DNA from: Jeotgalicoccus psychrophilus DSM 19085
GTDB lineage: Bacteria > Bacillota > Bacilli > Staphylococcales > Salinicoccaceae
DNA length: 64,000 nt
Direction of reading: 5' to 3'
Assembly: GCF_000425845.1 (NCBI RefSeq)
Contig: NZ_AUEF01000009.1
Span: 1 to 64,000, forward strand
Shown here: positions 55,713-64,000 of the stretch, one piece after another
How the letters are laid out: each line of letters starts with the position of its first letter
How positions within the stretch are numbered: the stretch's first letter is position 1
Notes under the pieces: model-generated
Told to the model about the DNA's origin: nothing
The model's database searches: none
The model's input: the letters and a program-made list of their open reading frames with translations, nothing else
Made by a program: the position numbers and the translations under genes

Positions 55713-56882
55713 CTATACAATCAGTCCATTTTTAAAGATTAGTTTTTCTCCTTTTAAAACTTCTAAGTTTTCTAATGGATTGCTATCAATTACAAGTAAA
55801 TCTGCTTTTTTTCCATTTACTATCGCCCCAAGATCATCCCTGTCAATACAATCAGCAGCGACACTAGTAGATGCTTTAATTACTTCCATAGAATTCATTC
55901 CAGCATCCTTCATGATTAATATTTCATCATAATAATACTTAGGCGGAGTCATTGGCCCACCACAATCAGTACCTGTTGCAATTTTCACACCAATCTCGAC
56001 AGCTTGCTTAAGCATTTCGAAATGAGGTTTTACTACCGCTTCTGCTTTTTTTAATGCCCATTCAGGAATATCGGGGCTACTAGTTAATTGTCTCATTACC
56101 TTCATAGTCGGTACTAAAAACGTTCCTTGATTTTTCATAATCTCTAATGCATTTCGGTCAGCGTATATTCCATGTTCAATTGTATCTATACCAACTTCTA
56201 AGCAATTCATAATACCTTCAATTCCATCCGCATGAGCAGCTACTTTTTTATTCTTTTTTAATGCTTCTTCTTTAGCTGCACTCAGCTCATCTAAATTTAA
56301 CTGCACAGACCCTGGTTCTTCTCCTTCTGTATATATTCCACCGGTCGCCATAACTTTCACTAAGTCTGCTCCCTCTTTTAAGACGCGTCTGGTGTTTTTA
56401 CGTACTTCACTGTCACCATCAGATTCATATCCTAAGTAATGGACATGTCCACCTGTCATTACTACTGGAGGTCCTGAACATATGATTGTCGGCCCAGGTA
56501 ATTTGTTTGCATTAATTTTATTTCTTAAGTTCAGGACAGTTCCTCTAGGAGCTCCCAAGTCTCTCACCGTCGTTATACCTAACTTTAATGTCTCCATAGC
56601 ATGTGCATAGGCATCTAATATGATACTTTCGTCTGGTTCATAATTAATTACTGCTTGCGGATTTGCACTTCCATCCCAGACAAGATGTACATGACAATCT
56701 ATTAACCCCGGCAATATATACTTACCTGAACAATCATGAACTTCATATTTATCCAGATCCTTTGGAACCTCTTTGGTTACTTCGATAATCTTGTCGCCTT
56801 CTATCACTACATTAAAATTCTCCTTAATCTCGTCTGATAGCCCATCAATTAAGTTACCGTTCTTAAGTAAAACTTTCACCAT
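55713..56882 (-). CDS. Metal-dependent amidohydrolase (second copy)
   Basis: 389 aa. HVH in LIDCHVHLVWDG, Lys in LVKVMATGG, His in AAHADG and IEHGIY, Asp in GTDCG. Paralogue of the 53-kb gene. The ATG at 56891 abuts AAAGGAG, so the next ATG (56882) is chosen. First gene of the four-gene operon. Confidence 0.85.
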   Translation of the reverse strand: MVKVLLKNGNLIDGLSDEIKENFNVVIEGDKIIEVTKEVPKDLDKYEVHDCSGKYILPGLIDCHVHLVWDGSANPQAVINYEPDESIILDAYAHAMETLKLGITTVRDLGAPRGTVLNLRNKINANKLPGPTIICSGPPVVMTGGHVHYLGYESDGDSEVRKNTRRVLKEGADLVKVMATGGIYTEGEEPGSVQLNLDELSAAKEEALKKNKKVAAHADGIEGIMNCLEVGIDTIEHGIYADRNALEIMKNQGTFLVPTMKVMRQLTSSPDIPEWALKKAEAVVKPHFEMLKQAVEIGVKIATGTDCGGPMTPPKYYYDEILIMKDAGMNSMEVIKASTSVAADCIDRDDLGAIVNGKKADLLVIDSNPLENLEVLKGEKLIFKNGLIV

Positions 56883-56956
56883 ACTATCCATCTCCTTTAT
56901 ATATTCTAAATATTATCAATATACTGTTAATTTTATATTGATTTTCTCCACAAAAA

Positions 56957-56996
56957 ATTCAGTGTACCGTTGTACTACGTCAACAACACACTGAAT
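56957..56996 (-). terminator. pucR-like gene terminator
   Basis: ATTCAGTGT...ACACTGAAT 9-bp stem with an inner GTTG/CAAC pairing, followed by TTTTTT on the minus strand; 5 bp after the regulator's stop. Confidence 0.8.
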
Positions 56997-57001
56997 CAAT
57001 T

Positions 57002-58558
57002 TCATTTATTTTTTTCATACATCTTGAGCGCTAACACTACAAGTGCATAGTTAGAACTTTGATTTATATCTATATTTAATAAGCCATTAATTTGAGAAAG
57101 TCGATATCTCACTGTATTTGGATGAACAAACATCTCTTCTGCTATTGCCTTGATGTTAAAGAAATGTGATAAAGCACTTTTTAAAGTATTGATTAAATTT
57201 CCATCTTTCTTTTTATCATATTCTATTATTGGTAATAGTATCTCTTCATCTAAACACTTAAATAACGAAAGTTCATCGATATTATAGACTAATTTTTCAA
57301 TTCCTATATTATTCCACTTAGAAAGCTGTATTCCATCTTTTTTAGAAGAAAGCATTGCTGTTCTAGCCTGCATATTCATTTTACTAATCTCATCTAATGA
57401 GGTTTCTACATGTTCCGCGCTTAACCCTATAGACTGATAAGAATACATTTCCAGTATTTCTATCAATTCATTTAATTCTTCATCATTTTCCAAATACGCG
57501 ATAAGCGTCCTATTATAAATCCACGTTAATACGTTTGAATTCTTCTCCATGAATACTGTATTAACTGAGTTAAATGCTTCTTCAAGAATTCTCTTATCTT
57601 CAAATGATACTCTCATACAATAACTTAATTTAGAAATAGGTATATAAAAATCATTTTCTTTTAAACTATTACTTTCATTGTTAATAAGTATTTCGAACTT
57701 TTTTATATCTCTAAGTCTCAAGTGATTATTTCCAGAGGATTGTTTATACGAGGACATACTTATAGCTCTAATACCCATGCGAATTACTTCATCACTATAA
57801 AAATTTTCCGTCGCTGTTTTATTTATAATAAGATATCCTAGAAAACTTTTCTTCGAAACTACTGGGATAATATTAATCACTAGTTCTTTATTACTTTCAC
57901 TATTTACAGTTAGCTGCGTTTCTCTTTTAAAAAAACGAGTTTTTAATAACTCCTCTTTATGTATAGAAGTAATTTCACTTGTCAGTCTGTCCATATAGGA
58001 CTGGCTGTAAACAGGTTCTTTCCAAATAGATTTAACTTTCATATGTGAGTCTAGTAAGATAATATTTTCTTTAATATAATTTCCAATCAAATTTATAATG
58101 TATCCAGGATCTTTTTCTAAAAAGACAGATTCTAATATTTTTTCATTCATTTTGTATATTTCATAACTTTTTAGATTCAACTGTTCATTCTCTAGTTGGT
58201 TAAATATATCCAATATTTTATGATATGGTACATTTATAGGAATACTAAAAAGTGGCATACTTAACTTCTTACAATGTTGAATAACTTCTTTTGGCACTTC
58301 TTTATAATGTGCTTTATGGAAACCTATCCCTAAAATCCCTAGCGTTTTAAGCCATGTAATTTGCTCATTAATACTATCGATATTCTTAAATGCTTGAAAA
58401 GTACTCAATACCAATCCATTTTTTTTAAAGTTATAATTTTTCTCTGGTAATTCTAAAATTGTTATATAATCTATCCTCACATCGGCTTCAGCTATGTCTT
58501 CAATAAGTTTTATCTCAATTTTCTTAAACTCTTTACACAATCTACTTAATGTCACCAT
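57002..58558 (-). CDS. PucR-family transcriptional regulator
   Basis: 518 aa. N-terminal PucR sensing domain (residues 1-120) and a C-terminal PucR_HTH (AIAEEMFVHPNTVRYRLSQI). Such regulators activate catabolic genes for purines, proline, GABA or other amines. AAAGGGGA precedes the ATG at 58558; the frame extends upstream without an SD. Sits just upstream of the amidohydrolase-symporter operon with its own terminator, and is its likely controller. Confidence 0.85.
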   Translation of the reverse strand: MVTLSRLCKEFKKIEIKLIEDIAEADVRIDYITILELPEKNYNFKKNGLVLSTFQAFKNIDSINEQITWLKTLGILGIGFHKAHYKEVPKEVIQHCKKLSMPLFSIPINVPYHKILDIFNQLENEQLNLKSYEIYKMNEKILESVFLEKDPGYIINLIGNYIKENIILLDSHMKVKSIWKEPVYSQSYMDRLTSEITSIHKEELLKTRFFKRETQLTVNSESNKELVINIIPVVSKKSFLGYLIINKTATENFYSDEVIRMGIRAISMSSYKQSSGNNHLRLRDIKKFEILINNESNSLKENDFYIPISKLSYCMRVSFEDKRILEEAFNSVNTVFMEKNSNVLTWIYNRTLIAYLENDEELNELIEILEMYSYQSIGLSAEHVETSLDEISKMNMQARTAMLSSKKDGIQLSKWNNIGIEKLVYNIDELSLFKCLDEEILLPIIEYDKKKDGNLINTLKSALSHFFNIKAIAEEMFVHPNTVRYRLSQINGLLNIDINQSSNYALVVLALKMYEKNK

Positions 58559-58696
58559 AGTTGTATCCCCTTTAAGTTTAAATAAAGAAATCAAAAAATT
58601 AATTAAAACTAATAGAAAATTGATAATTAAGCACTCAAAAAAAGAGAAAATAGAACTAAATTCATCCCAAAATATTGTTTTCTCTTACAGTACTCA

Positions 58697-59155
58697 TTAA
58701 TTTTTCTTCTCCATCTTCATCACATACTCATTATTCTCTTCATCAAACTCTCCATATTCAAAACCAAGCGACTCCAGTAGCCTGCCCATCACGTCATTGC
58801 CTTTAACATAATCCGCAATGAGCACATCAAACCTGCTGTCCGCTTCAAATTGCTCTATCACTTTCTCCACAATCGCTTTGCCGTATCCTTTACCCTGATA
58901 GTCCTTATCCACCATCATCCGCCAAATCATTAATTCTTTTTCTTCCTCGTCTTCATCCAGCAGTATAAATCCAACTACCTTATCCCCGTCCTGCACCGCA
59001 TACGGAAACACGTCTCCTGCTTTTCTATAAAGATACGCATCCGCAATCGATCTCACATTCGGTGCTATAAATTTCGCTTGGTTCTGCTCGTCTGTCACTT
59101 TCAGCTTCAACACCGCTTCATAGTTCTCTTCATTTATCTCAACAAATTCAACCAT
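58697..59155 (-). CDS. GNAT-family acetyltransferase
   Basis: 152 aa. Acetyl-CoA binding loop YQGKGYGKAIVEKVI preceded by a beta-strand WRMMVD, as in GNAT fold. Acceptor unknown; resembles spermidine/bacterial BltD-type enzymes. GGGGACTG before the ATG. Follows a VOC gene with 12 bp between. Confidence 0.83.
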   Translation of the reverse strand: MVEFVEINEENYEAVLKLKVTDEQNQAKFIAPNVRSIADAYLYRKAGDVFPYAVQDGDKVVGFILLDEDEEEKELMIWRMMVDKDYQGKGYGKAIVEKVIEQFEADSRFDVLIADYVKGNDVMGRLLESLGFEYGEFDEENNEYVMKMEKKN

Positions 59156-59167
59156 CTCATCAGTCCC

Positions 59168-59551
59168 CTATTCCACCGCTTCACTCACCGCAAAGTAGTT
59201 TTCCTGTCCATCGTTAAAGTTAAATGTCTTCATCCCCGGTATCTCCACCAGTTCACCGACATCCACGCCTTTTTCTTTCAGCTCTTTATACACCGCTTCA
59301 ACATTCTCCACTTCGAACATCAGCGACGGCGTTTCCCTGCTCACTTCCGGACTGTATTTCTCGATAAACTCAAGCGGAAACATGACTATCGTCGTTTCCG
59401 ATTCAGCGTCCGGCGCCACTTCATATCCTTTATAGTTCTCCATCAGATCCAATTCTTCTTTCACCGTAAAGCCTAATTTAGTCGTCCAGAAGTCCACCGC
59501 CATATCGATATCTTTCACATACAGCATAACGTTCGCCAGTTTTTTAATCAT
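59168..59551 (-). CDS. VOC-superfamily (glyoxalase/bleomycin-resistance fold) protein
   Basis: 127 aa, two beta-alpha-beta-beta-beta modules. VMLYVKDIDMAVDFWTTKLGF is a typical VOC start. No complete metal-binding His/Glu set can be confirmed. AAGAAGGAC precedes the ATG. Possibly co-transcribed with the GNAT gene and the ABC genes. Confidence 0.82.
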   Translation of the reverse strand: MIKKLANVMLYVKDIDMAVDFWTTKLGFTVKEELDLMENYKGYEVAPDAESETTIVMFPLEFIEKYSPEVSRETPSLMFEVENVEAVYKELKEKGVDVGELVEIPGMKTFNFNDGQENYFAVSEAVE

Positions 59552-59575
59552 TTATATCAGTCCTTCTTAAAAAGA

Positions 59576-60652
59576 TTACACTCTCCGGTGTTTCTTCAGC
59601 CCTAAAATACTCAGCACCGTAAAGCCAATAATGAACAGTGCTAAAGCCAGCAGTTCATTCCAAATATACGACCAGCTGTTTCCTTTAATCATCACTTCCG
59701 TCAGCGCGTCTCCCGCATATCTCAGCGGAAATCCATAGCCGATGTTATTAAACCAGTCTCCTATATAATCAAAGGGAATTAATCCCGATAAAAATATCTG
59801 CGGCACAGTGACCAGCAGAATCAAGAGCATCAGCCGCCCTTCGCTTTTCGACAGCAGCGCGATCATCATACCCGCCGCAGCACCGCTGAACGCGAGCAGT
59901 ATATAAATGACAAACACCCATATCATACTCCCGGCAATCGTTACATCCAGCAGGTAAATCGAATACAGCACCAGCAGGACTGTTTCCAGCAGGATAAACA
60001 GACCGAGTCCCGTTAAATAACCGAGAATCACCTCACTCCGTCTGATTGATGTAGCCAGCATCCGTTCCAGCGTGCCTGACCAGCGTTCCCGGAACAGTGT
60101 AAGGCAGGTAAATACCGTCACAAAGAAAAACAGCACCAGGCCTGTCAATATCGGGAACATTTTTTCAAAAAACGTACTTGCTGAATCACCGTATAGAAAA
60201 GATGTTTCAATTTCAATCTTCGGAATCTCGGCCTCTTCCGGCAGAGCTGCCATAATTCCCTTCAGTCTTTCATCCTCCACAGCACGGACACCTGTCTCAA
60301 CCGCCTGTTCTGCAGCAGCTGTTTTCGGCGGGTCTTCATTTTTATAAGTGACATTAAGTCCCTTGTCTTCCATACTGACAAACGCGTCCAGTTCATGGGT
60401 ATCAAGCAGTGTGTCAAGCACCGGTGTCAGTTCATAGGTCAGAACTTCCACATCATCCGGCAGTCCTTCTGTAAAGGTCGGGTCCATCGTATCCGGTACG
60501 CCTATACGTATATCCGTTTCATTTTTGACATCAAAAACCAGATACATCAGCGTAATGACAACGAGCGGCGCCAACAGAACCCACAGCAGCATTTTTACAT
60601 TACGGAGCATACTCCTGAATGTCTGCACAGCAATGGTACCCATCCCCATCAT
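59576..60652 (-). CDS. ABC-2 type exporter permease
   Basis: 358 aa. One N-terminal helix, a large extracytoplasmic domain, then five helices, as in ABC-2/YhgE-like permeases. FRERWSGTLERMLATSIRRSE is the typical cytoplasmic stretch. GGAGGCGG precedes the ATG, which overlaps the ATPase stop. Exports an unknown substrate, possibly a drug, lipid or peptide. Confidence 0.85.
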   Translation of the reverse strand: MMGMGTIAVQTFRSMLRNVKMLLWVLLAPLVVITLMYLVFDVKNETDIRIGVPDTMDPTFTEGLPDDVEVLTYELTPVLDTLLDTHELDAFVSMEDKGLNVTYKNEDPPKTAAAEQAVETGVRAVEDERLKGIMAALPEEAEIPKIEIETSFLYGDSASTFFEKMFPILTGLVLFFFVTVFTCLTLFRERWSGTLERMLATSIRRSEVILGYLTGLGLFILLETVLLVLYSIYLLDVTIAGSMIWVFVIYILLAFSGAAAGMMIALLSKSEGRLMLLILLVTVPQIFLSGLIPFDYIGDWFNNIGYGFPLRYAGDALTEVMIKGNSWSYIWNELLALALFIIGFTVLSILGLKKHRRV

Positions 60653-61380
60653 GTAACCGCCTCCATTTTTATGAACACTTCTTCGATTGAAACTGCCTTA
60701 TATTCATTCATCAATGCTTCCGGCGGTCCTTCTGCCACTATTCTGCCTTTATTAAGCAGTACTACTCTATCGTATTTTTCGACGCCGCTCATGCCCTGTG
60801 CTGCTGCGATAATGCCCGCACCTTCATCTGCAAGCGTCCTCAGATGATTCCAAACCGACAATCGCAGCTCTGGATTAATCCCTGCCCCGGGCTCATCCAG
60901 CACAATCAATTTAGGACTGCCAAGCAAAGCAATAGCCAGTGACAGTCTCCGCTTCATGTCCCCTGAAAACTTCGATACCTTGTTACTCCCAGTTTCATGC
61001 AGTCCAACCAGCTTGAGGTTTTTATCGATTTCGCTTTTAAGTTCTTGTCCTTTAAGGTTTTTCAGTTTGCCGAAAAACACCATATTCTCATGCGCTGTCA
61101 TCGTTCCGTAAATTGCTGCTTCCTGGCCCATATAGCCAATCTTACTCAGCATTTTCCGCTTCGGCATCTGTTCATCCAGCACATGTGCTTTTCCGTCTGT
61201 TAAATCTTCCATACCAATCAGGCAGCGGATACACGTTGTCTTGCCGGATTCCTCCGGGCCGATCAGTCCAACTATTTCTCCGGCTTTAACAGTTAAATTA
61301 ATATCAGTCAGCACCTGATTAAAGAAAAATTTTTTATCAGCATCCTGCAGTGAAGCAATTATTTTAGTCACAGTTATCAC
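60649..61380 (-). CDS. ABC transporter ATP-binding protein
   Basis: 243 aa. Walker A GPEESGKT, Q-loop near MGQEA, a signature that reads FSGDMKRR rather than LSGGQ, Walker B LIVLDEPGAGINP. The D-M change in the signature occurs in some exporter ATPases. Start GTG (61380) after AAAGG, or the GTG three codons on. Works with the permease it overlaps by 4 bp. Confidence 0.87.
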   Translation of the reverse strand: MITVTKIIASLQDADKKFFFNQVLTDINLTVKAGEIVGLIGPEESGKTTCIRCLIGMEDLTDGKAHVLDEQMPKRKMLSKIGYMGQEAAIYGTMTAHENMVFFGKLKNLKGQELKSEIDKNLKLVGLHETGSNKVSKFSGDMKRRLSLAIALLGSPKLIVLDEPGAGINPELRLSVWNHLRTLADEGAGIIAAAQGMSGVEKYDRVVLLNKGRIVAEGPPEALMNEYKAVSIEEVFIKMEAVT

Positions 61381-61465
61381 GACCTTTATGTATACAATTA
61401 TACTGACAAATACCCTCTCTTACATTCACTTAAGCATATAACAAATATTGTAAATCTGACAAATA

Positions 61466-61503
61466 AAAAAAGCTGCACGATGTAAAAACATCGTACAGCT
61501 TTT
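61466..61503 (-). terminator. tRNA-Val terminator
   Basis: AAAAGCTG-ACGATGT...ACATCGT-CAGCTTTT stem with T run on the minus strand, 11 bp from the tRNA 3' end. Confidence 0.85.
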
Positions 61504-61513
61504 ATACAGTTAA

Positions 61514-61585
61514 TGATTCCGAGTGGGATCGAACCACCGACCTCTTCGATGTCAACGAAGCGCTCTCCCGCTGAGCTACGGAATC
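61514..61585 (-). tRNA. tRNA-Val (anticodon GAC)
   Basis: 72 nt. Acceptor GATTCCG/CGGAATC, anticodon stem CTTCG/CGAAG with loop TTGACAT (anticodon GAC), T loop GGTTCGATCCC. CCA not encoded. Confidence 0.93.
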
Positions 61586-61732
61586 GTATTATTGACTACT
61601 TATATACTTTAAGCCAGTTCTGAAAATAAATCAACTTATACTAAGCATTTTATATTGCCTGAATATTTTAATTTTTATATCAATGAATTTTAATATGTGC
61701 TAATCTATAACCAGACTTAAGGGAGGTTTACT

Positions 61733-63043
61733 ATGGATAAAAAACTAAGAAGAAAAGTATTATCAGCAAGTTTGATTGGTTCATCAATAGAATGGTTCGA
61801 CTTTTTCCTGTACGCTGCAGTCGCAAGTATTATTTTTAATACGCAGTTCTTCGTGACCGACGATGCATTCCTGTCGAATATTCTGGCCTATTTCGGGCTG
61901 GCACTGTCATTCTTTATACGTCCTTTAGGGGGAGTCATCTTTGCACATATTGGTGACAGAGTCGGACGTAAGAAAACATTAATTATTACATTAAGCTTAA
62001 TGGGCTTCGCAACCGCAGGTATCGGTTTACTGCCTACATATGCACAAATTGGTGTTGCTGCACCGCTGCTGTTACTCTTATTCAGACTAATACAGGGTCT
62101 CGGCATCGGCGGAGAATGGGGCGGCGCCCTGCTCCTTGCTACTGAATATGCACCGAAGAAACAGCGCGGGCTGTTCGGAAGTTTCCCGCAGATGGGGATT
62201 CCTATCGGTCTCGTTCTTGCTTACGGTTCATTCTTCCTGCTCACATGGGCAATGCCTGAGGAGATGTTCCTCGCATGGGGCTGGAGAATTCCATTTATCT
62301 TCAGTCTGCTGCTCGTTATTATCGGGCTGTTAATTCGTAAAGGTCTCGATGAAACGCCGGCCTTCGTTCAGATGCAGAAAGAAGCAGCTGAGAAAAACGA
62401 AGTCAGACGCCTGCCGATTGTTGAGATTTTTAAGAAGCACCCGAAAGAAGTGCTCATTACGACAGGTGCTAAATTTGTTGAAACCGGGCCGTTCTATATC
62501 TTCACGACGTTCATCGTCGGTTACGGTGTATCGAGTCTCGACGTATCATTCGAATTTATGATGCTGTCGATTATGGCGGTATCTGTGCTCACGACGATTA
62601 TGATTCCGGTTATGGGCAGTCTGTCCGACAGAGTCGGACGGAGAAAGATGTTCCTGATTGGGGCAACGGCGATGCTGATTTACGCCTTCCCGTATTTCTT
62701 TATCGTGAATACACATGAACCGATGCTCGTTATTTTAGCAACATTCATCGGACTGGTTGTAATCTGGCCGCCGATTACGGCAATACTCGGCACGATGTTC
62801 TCCGAATCATTCAGTAAAGAAGTACGTTATACTGGAGTTACGCTCGGCTATCAGATCGGTGCTGCAGTTGCCGGTGGTTCTGCACCGCTTATCGCTGAAT
62901 TCCTGATGAACCAGTTTGACGGTTCAAGTATTCCGGTATCGCTGTACATTGTAATGACAGCAATTGTGTCATTGATTGCAGTATTCGCAATGCGCGGAGA
63001 ATCCGCTCAGGATAAAGAAGACAGATTAATGAACGCCGAATAA
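61733..63043 (+). CDS. MHS-family MFS transporter (ProP/ShiA-like)
   Basis: 436 aa, 12 helices. The N-terminus with IGSSIEWFDFFLYA and the repeated GDRVGRKKTL / SDRVGRRKMF loops define the metabolite:H+ symporter family, which takes up proline, betaine, shikimate or citrate-like compounds. AAGGGAGG precedes the ATG. The ornithine cyclodeaminase-family gene follows by 20 bp, so they share an operon. Confidence 0.88.
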   Translation: MDKKLRRKVLSASLIGSSIEWFDFFLYAAVASIIFNTQFFVTDDAFLSNILAYFGLALSFFIRPLGGVIFAHIGDRVGRKKTLIITLSLMGFATAGIGLLPTYAQIGVAAPLLLLLFRLIQGLGIGGEWGGALLLATEYAPKKQRGLFGSFPQMGIPIGLVLAYGSFFLLTWAMPEEMFLAWGWRIPFIFSLLLVIIGLLIRKGLDETPAFVQMQKEAAEKNEVRRLPIVEIFKKHPKEVLITTGAKFVETGPFYIFTTFIVGYGVSSLDVSFEFMMLSIMAVSVLTTIMIPVMGSLSDRVGRRKMFLIGATAMLIYAFPYFFIVNTHEPMLVILATFIGLVVIWPPITAILGTMFSESFSKEVRYTGVTLGYQIGAAVAGGSAPLIAEFLMNQFDGSSIPVSLYIVMTAIVSLIAVFAMRGESAQDKEDRLMNAE

Positions 63044-63063
63044 TACTAGATGGAGTGAATACA

Positions 63064-64000
63064 TTGATTACATTGACAGATAAAGAAATAGAAGAAAAAT
63101 ATAAGATCAGTCATGCAATTAAAGATGTTAACGCAATTTTAAAAGATTACAATGAAGATAAGATCGTAGAATCAATCCGCACAGTGCTGCCTGCAGGGGA
63201 AGACAGCTCAATGCTGTACATGCCGTGCATCAGCTTAACGCAGCAGGTATCGATTATTAAAACGGTGTCGATTTTCCCGACGAATAAAAATCTGCCGACA
63301 ACGCAGGGTAATATTTTAGTAACGGACCTGACCGACGGCGCCCATAAGGCGACGATGGATGCATCGTATTTAACTAGACTCCGTACAGGTGCGATGACTG
63401 CGATTGCGACCGATAAACTGGCACGTGACGATGCGAAATCACTCGGCGTTATCGGGACGGGCAATATGGCATTCGAGCAGGTTCTCGGTGTCGTTGAAGT
63501 CCGGGATATCCAGAGAATTTATCTGTATAACCGCACTGCGGAAAAAGCGGAAGCGTTTAAAAAACGTTTAGAAGACTTTGGAATCTGGGCAGACATCGAA
63601 GTGATTGCTGATGTCGATGAACTCGTTAAACAGAGTGATATTATTAACTGTGCAACGCAGAGCAAAACACCGGTTTATAACGGTGAACTGCTGAAACCGG
63701 GAACTCACGTTAACGGTGTCGGTTCATTTACACACGAAATGAAAGAAATGGACCGTACGGCGATTGAGCGTGCAGACCATATTTATGTCGATGACATGGA
63801 CGGAGTAAAAGATGAGGCTGGTGAACTCATCGATGCAGTTGAAGCAGGAATTATCAGCTGGGATGATATCAGAGGCACACTCGCTGATATATACGATAAA
63901 GGATATTTACGTGAAAATAACACAGACATCACGATTTACAAATGCGTCGGCGCAGGCTACTTTGACTTAGCCGTCGCAGGCGGCGTAATGAAGATGTTTG
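63064..64000 (+). CDS. Ornithine cyclodeaminase/mu-crystallin family (partial, runs off the end)
   Basis: 312 codons to the window edge, open throughout. NAD-binding GVIGTGNMAFEQV (about 138-150), LRTGAMTAIAT, DITIYKCVGAGYFD near the end. Family reduces or deaminates ornithine or imines of amino acids. Start is TTG after GGAGTGAATACA; no better ATG in frame. Probably an amino-acid catabolic partner of the MFS transporter upstream. Confidence 0.85.
   Translation, partial: MITLTDKEIEEKYKISHAIKDVNAILKDYNEDKIVESIRTVLPAGEDSSMLYMPCISLTQQVSIIKTVSIFPTNKNLPTTQGNILVTDLTDGAHKATMDASYLTRLRTGAMTAIATDKLARDDAKSLGVIGTGNMAFEQVLGVVEVRDIQRIYLYNRTAEKAEAFKKRLEDFGIWADIEVIADVDELVKQSDIINCATQSKTPVYNGELLKPGTHVNGVGSFTHEMKEMDRTAIERADHIYVDDMDGVKDEAGELIDAVEAGIISWDDIRGTLADIYDKGYLRENNTDITIYKCVGAGYFDLAVAGGVMKMF

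Noticed and set aside
39380..61585. tRNA genes as integration sites for the AT-rich island
   Set aside because: The two tRNAs are 2-3 kb or more outside the island edges and no direct repeats of tRNA ends were seen.

Overview
The window looks like a chromosomal segment of a low-to-moderate GC Firmicute in the family Staphylococcaceae, most plausibly a Jeotgalicoccus/Salinicoccus-type genus (inference). The IlvE, PdxR/PdxS, NorB-like, OpuC and CsoR/CopA/CopZ proteins read like staphylococcal or bacillar homologues. Ribosome binding sites are strong (AAGGAGG, AAAGGGGA), and TTG and GTG starts are common. No rRNA, CRISPR array, prophage or integrase was seen. Two tRNA genes are present: Thr(GGT) near 39.4 kb and Val(GAC) near 61.5 kb.

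Region by region: 0-6 kb holds a LysE exporter, a metallophosphoesterase, a CorC-type CBS protein and a csoR-copA-copZ copper operon. The operon has a CsoR operator inside its promoter spacer. 6-11.3 kb holds an M20 amidohydrolase with an AbgT transporter, an old-yellow-enzyme oxidoreductase and ilvE. 11.3-14 kb holds an SDR gene remnant, a 41-bp tandem repeat array and divergent pdxR/pdxS without an adjacent pdxT. 14-18 kb is a TRAP transporter operon (dctP-dctQ-dctM) with a cupin and a keto-acid hydratase. 18-24 kb holds an aminotransferase, a secreted HEXXH metalloprotease-like protein with a C-terminal membrane anchor, small oxidoreductase-type proteins, a second M20 amidohydrolase and a frameshifted auxin-efflux-carrier gene. 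24.3-27.7 kb is a complete opuC osmolyte ABC transporter. 27.7-41.7 kb is mixed housekeeping: esterase, MOSC, FAH hydrolase, thioesterase, NERD protein, phosphoesterase, a norB-like gene broken by a stop codon, two acidic lipoproteins, TPP-riboswitch-controlled tenA, a Cys-rich copper-binding protein, a class A serine hydrolase, a DUF2382 protein, a lipid kinase and a BenE-like permease.

41.7-51.5 kb is the most unusual part: a visibly AT-rich, co-directional defence operon. In transcription order it encodes an Eco57I-type N6-adenine methyltransferase, a C5-cytosine methyltransferase, an unknown 285-aa protein, an McrB-like AAA NTPase, a LlaJI-family PD-(D/E)XK nuclease, an unknown 99-aa protein and a 905-aa SF1 helicase. 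The helicase has a long unassigned N-terminus carrying an R-N-x3-H (HEPN-like) motif. The three restriction genes resemble the tripartite BsuMI/LlaJI restriction machinery. Pairing them with one m5C and one N6A methyltransferase and a helicase is not an arrangement I can name.

51.9-58.6 kb, also AT-rich, is a PucR-regulated small-molecule or dipeptide utilisation cluster. It contains two metal-dependent amidohydrolases, a sodium:solute symporter and an M24-fold hydrolase that lacks three of five canonical metal ligands. 58.7-64 kb returns to the higher-GC background: GNAT, VOC, an ABC-2 exporter, tRNA-Val, an MHS-type MFS transporter and an ornithine cyclodeaminase-family gene that runs off the end of the window. 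A recurring oddity is a set of short repeats, two of them arrays with exactly 41-bp periods, sitting in gaps between convergent genes at 11.6, 19.3 and 30.8 kb.
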